This document shows, piece after piece, positions 5,997-7,724 of a stretch of DNA of 7,724 nt. Under the pieces are notes generated by a model that was not told the origin of the DNA, searched no databases, and saw only the letters and a list, made by a program, of their open reading frames with translations. This DNA comes from Crocinitomicaceae bacterium (GTDB taxonomy: Bacteria > Bacteroidota > Bacteroidia > Flavobacteriales_D > Sanyastnellaceae). The stretch covers positions 1 to 7,724 of the forward strand of contig JADLBA010000092.1 of the NCBI GenBank assembly GCA_020848015.1, given 5' to 3'. Numbering within the stretch: position 1 is the stretch's first letter; every line of letters starts with the position of its first letter. Both the position numbers and the translations under genes were made by a program.

Positions 5997-7724
5997 ATGC
6001 ACCCTGTTTATAGACTAATTTCCCTGTTATTATTTCTGGCTCTTGCGCCAGCGGCGGCTTTGGCACAAAGCCAAACGCTGACGATCGGAACGGATTTTTG
6101 GCTGGGTTTTATGAAAAACTACCAGACCACCGCTGGGCAGGCTCTGAACCTTTTCATCGTGTCTGATCAGGCTACCAGCGGCACTGTGAGCGTTCCTGGT
6201 CAAGGCTGGTCTCAGTCATTCACCGTTTCTCCCAACGTCACAACTACGATCACCATTCCAAATGCTGTGGCTGAAGTGGCATTGAATCAAACAGTGCAGG
6301 GCAGGGGAGTACACATTGAGTCCGTAGCTGATATTGCCGTCTTTGCTATCAATTTTATCACACATACTGCTGATGGTTCCAAAGTGCTAACCACTCAGGC
6401 ACTAGGCACTAAATATGTGGCTGCAGCCTATTCGGGACTTGCTCCGTACAACTCCGAAATACTCATCGTCGCTACTGAGGATAATACAGAGGTTGAAATC
6501 ACCCCAAAATGTGCTACTTCCGCTGGAAATGCGGCAAATGTTCCTTTTCTTGTCCAACTCAACCAAGGAGATTGTTATCAGTTGATGGCAGTAGCAGGTC
6601 AAGACCTCACCGGAACATCTATAACAGGTACAGAAGCCAGCGGTTCTTGCCGGCCCTTCGCGGTATTTTCAGGAGCCGGATGCTCCAATATCCCCAGCGG
6701 ATGTGTTGCCTGCGATCATATCTATGAGCAGAATTATCCTTTGAACCTGTGGGGGATCGATTTTTTTGTCACCCCATTTGTTTTCAATCTCAATCCTGTC
6801 TATGGAGTTTCAGTACCGAACTATACCTACCGGGTGCTTGCTGCACAAAACGGCACTTCGATTTCGATTGATGGGGGTGCTCCTTTTACGCTGAATGCAG
6901 GCCAGTTTCAGGAGTTCAATTACCAGACCGGTGCACATTGCATTGCGGCCTCTTTACCGGTGACAGTGGCTCAGTATATGGAGGGAATTTCTTGCGGAGG
7001 AAATGGTGATCCCGCCATGCTTATCATTGATGATATCACGAAAAAAATTGACTACATCACTTTCAGCACGGTTCAATCTTCCGTCATTACCGACCATTAC
7101 CTGAACGTAGTCGTTGATGCCGCCGATATAGGAACAGTTACTCTGGATGGCGTTGTAATTGATCCCGGATTGTTTCAGGGCTTTGGATCCTGTTCCAATC
7201 TGATGTGGGCAGGATTTCCTCTGACCCCAGGAAGCCACACATTAGATTCACAGGGAACCGGTGTTAGCGGCTACGTTTACGGCTACGGTGATTCTGAAAG
7301 TTATGCCTACACCGTTGGGTCAGGAACCTTTGAAACTACGGATATGCTGGAGATTGACGAGGCTATATGTACGAATAATCAGGTAATAATGCAGATTGAT
7401 CCGGAATTTCTCGATCCCGTCTGGTACAATTATGCATTTCCCGGAGACACGCTCGCGCAAACTCATACATATACGCTGAATCAACCGGTAACCAATGGCG
7501 TATATATGGTGACGGCCAATCATTTTATTTCAGGATGTGAAGAGACATTTTATTATAGTGTAGAGGTTCCTCAGCCGCCCCCACTAACTGTTTATCCAAA
7601 TGCCACAGTAAATATATGCCAGTACGAAAGTGTGCAACTCAATGCCGTTGCCTTGCCGGCCTCTGCAACTTATTACTACAACTGGACACCTGTGGCAGGT
7701 CTCAGTGATCCGCATATTGCAAAC
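5997..7724 (+). CDS. Secreted surface protein with IgGFc-binding-like N-terminal domain and Ig/PKD-like repeats, 3' end outside window
   Basis: The frame is open for 576 codons and continues past the window edge. Residues 1-23 form a clear signal peptide: a short n-region with Arg6, a Leu/Ala-rich core, and an ALA-QS cleavage site after Ala23. Residues about 29-440 resemble the IgGFc-binding N-terminal domain. GTDFWLGFM (31-39) opens it, DHIYEQNYPLNLWGIDFFV (240-258) lies in the middle, and GYVYGYGDSESYAYTVG (425-441) closes it. An Ig-like domain follows (about 449-524). A PKD-type domain then begins with LTVYPNATVNICQYESVQL and NWTPVAGLSDPHIAN, which is typical of repeats in gliding-motility-associated, type IX-secreted proteins. 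A secretion tail would lie beyond the edge and is inferred. The protein is probably exported and held on the surface as an adhesin or matrix-like protein; real antibody binding is not implied. The ATG at 5992 is out of frame and ends after eight codons; 5997 gives the intact signal peptide. Confidence 0.85.
   Translation, partial: MHPVYRLISLLLFLALAPAAALAQSQTLTIGTDFWLGFMKNYQTTAGQALNLFIVSDQATSGTVSVPGQGWSQSFTVSPNVTTTITIPNAVAEVALNQTVQGRGVHIESVADIAVFAINFITHTADGSKVLTTQALGTKYVAAAYSGLAPYNSEILIVATEDNTEVEITPKCATSAGNAANVPFLVQLNQGDCYQLMAVAGQDLTGTSITGTEASGSCRPFAVFSGAGCSNIPSGCVACDHIYEQNYPLNLWGIDFFVTPFVFNLNPVYGVSVPNYTYRVLAAQNGTSISIDGGAPFTLNAGQFQEFNYQTGAHCIAASLPVTVAQYMEGISCGGNGDPAMLIIDDITKKIDYITFSTVQSSVITDHYLNVVVDAADIGTVTLDGVVIDPGLFQGFGSCSNLMWAGFPLTPGSHTLDSQGTGVSGYVYGYGDSESYAYTVGSGTFETTDMLEIDEAICTNNQVIMQIDPEFLDPVWYNYAFPGDTLAQTHTYTLNQPVTNGVYMVTANHFISGCEETFYYSVEVPQPPPLTVYPNATVNICQYESVQLNAVALPASATYYYNWTPVAGLSDPHIAN

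Noticed and set aside
6402..7523. Minus-strand frames at 6402-6602, 6954-7238 and 7320-7523 and a plus-strand frame at 6509-6727
   Set aside because: All overlap the secreted protein frame, which is continuous for 576 codons with a signal peptide and recognisable domains.
1..7724. CRISPR arrays, tRNA or rRNA genes, insertion sequences, toxin-antitoxin or phage-defence genes
   Set aside because: I saw no regularly spaced repeats, cloverleaf-like segments, transposase motifs or terminal inverted repeats, and no small gene pairs. Only the envelope, ATP synthase and surface protein genes are supported.

Overview
This window looks like chromosomal DNA from a member of the Bacteroidota. Four things point there. 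The ATP synthase beta subunit is long and carries a lineage-typical insertion. The epsilon subunit is very short. Start codons are preceded by A/T-rich leaders with no clear Shine-Dalgarno sequence, and three gene leaders contain perfect TAnnTTTG promoter boxes. The window ends in a large secreted protein with an IgGFc-binding-type N-terminus followed by Ig/PKD-like repeats, a type common among Bacteroidota surface proteins. I cannot assign it below phylum with confidence.

Left part (1-3600, minus strand): three membrane-protein genes run leftward as a probable operon. They are a Wzx-type polysaccharide flippase (2152-3600), a Wzz-type chain-length regulator (1087-2115) and an O-antigen polymerase/ligase-type protein (1-1074, running off the left edge). 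Gaps are 36 and 12 bases. Together they supply the flip, polymerise and length-control steps of a Wzy-dependent surface polysaccharide pathway. No glycosyltransferase lies in the window.

Middle (3601-5734): a 317-base divergent intergenic region separates the flippase from atpD and atpC on the plus strand. These encode F1 ATP synthase beta and epsilon and end in a clear intrinsic terminator. The other ATP synthase genes are absent, so atpDC is a split cluster here. Epsilon is reduced to its N-terminal beta-sandwich domain.

Right part (5735-7724): a noncoding stretch holds a strong 11-bp hairpin and a perfect -7 promoter box. It leads into the secreted surface protein, which is complete at its 5' end and open through the right edge (576 residues visible).

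I did not find a convincing undescribed system. The items most worth a second look are the domain-reduced epsilon, the identical TACTTTTG boxes before atpD and the surface protein, the possible internal promoter ahead of the chain-length regulator, and the unexplained hairpin.
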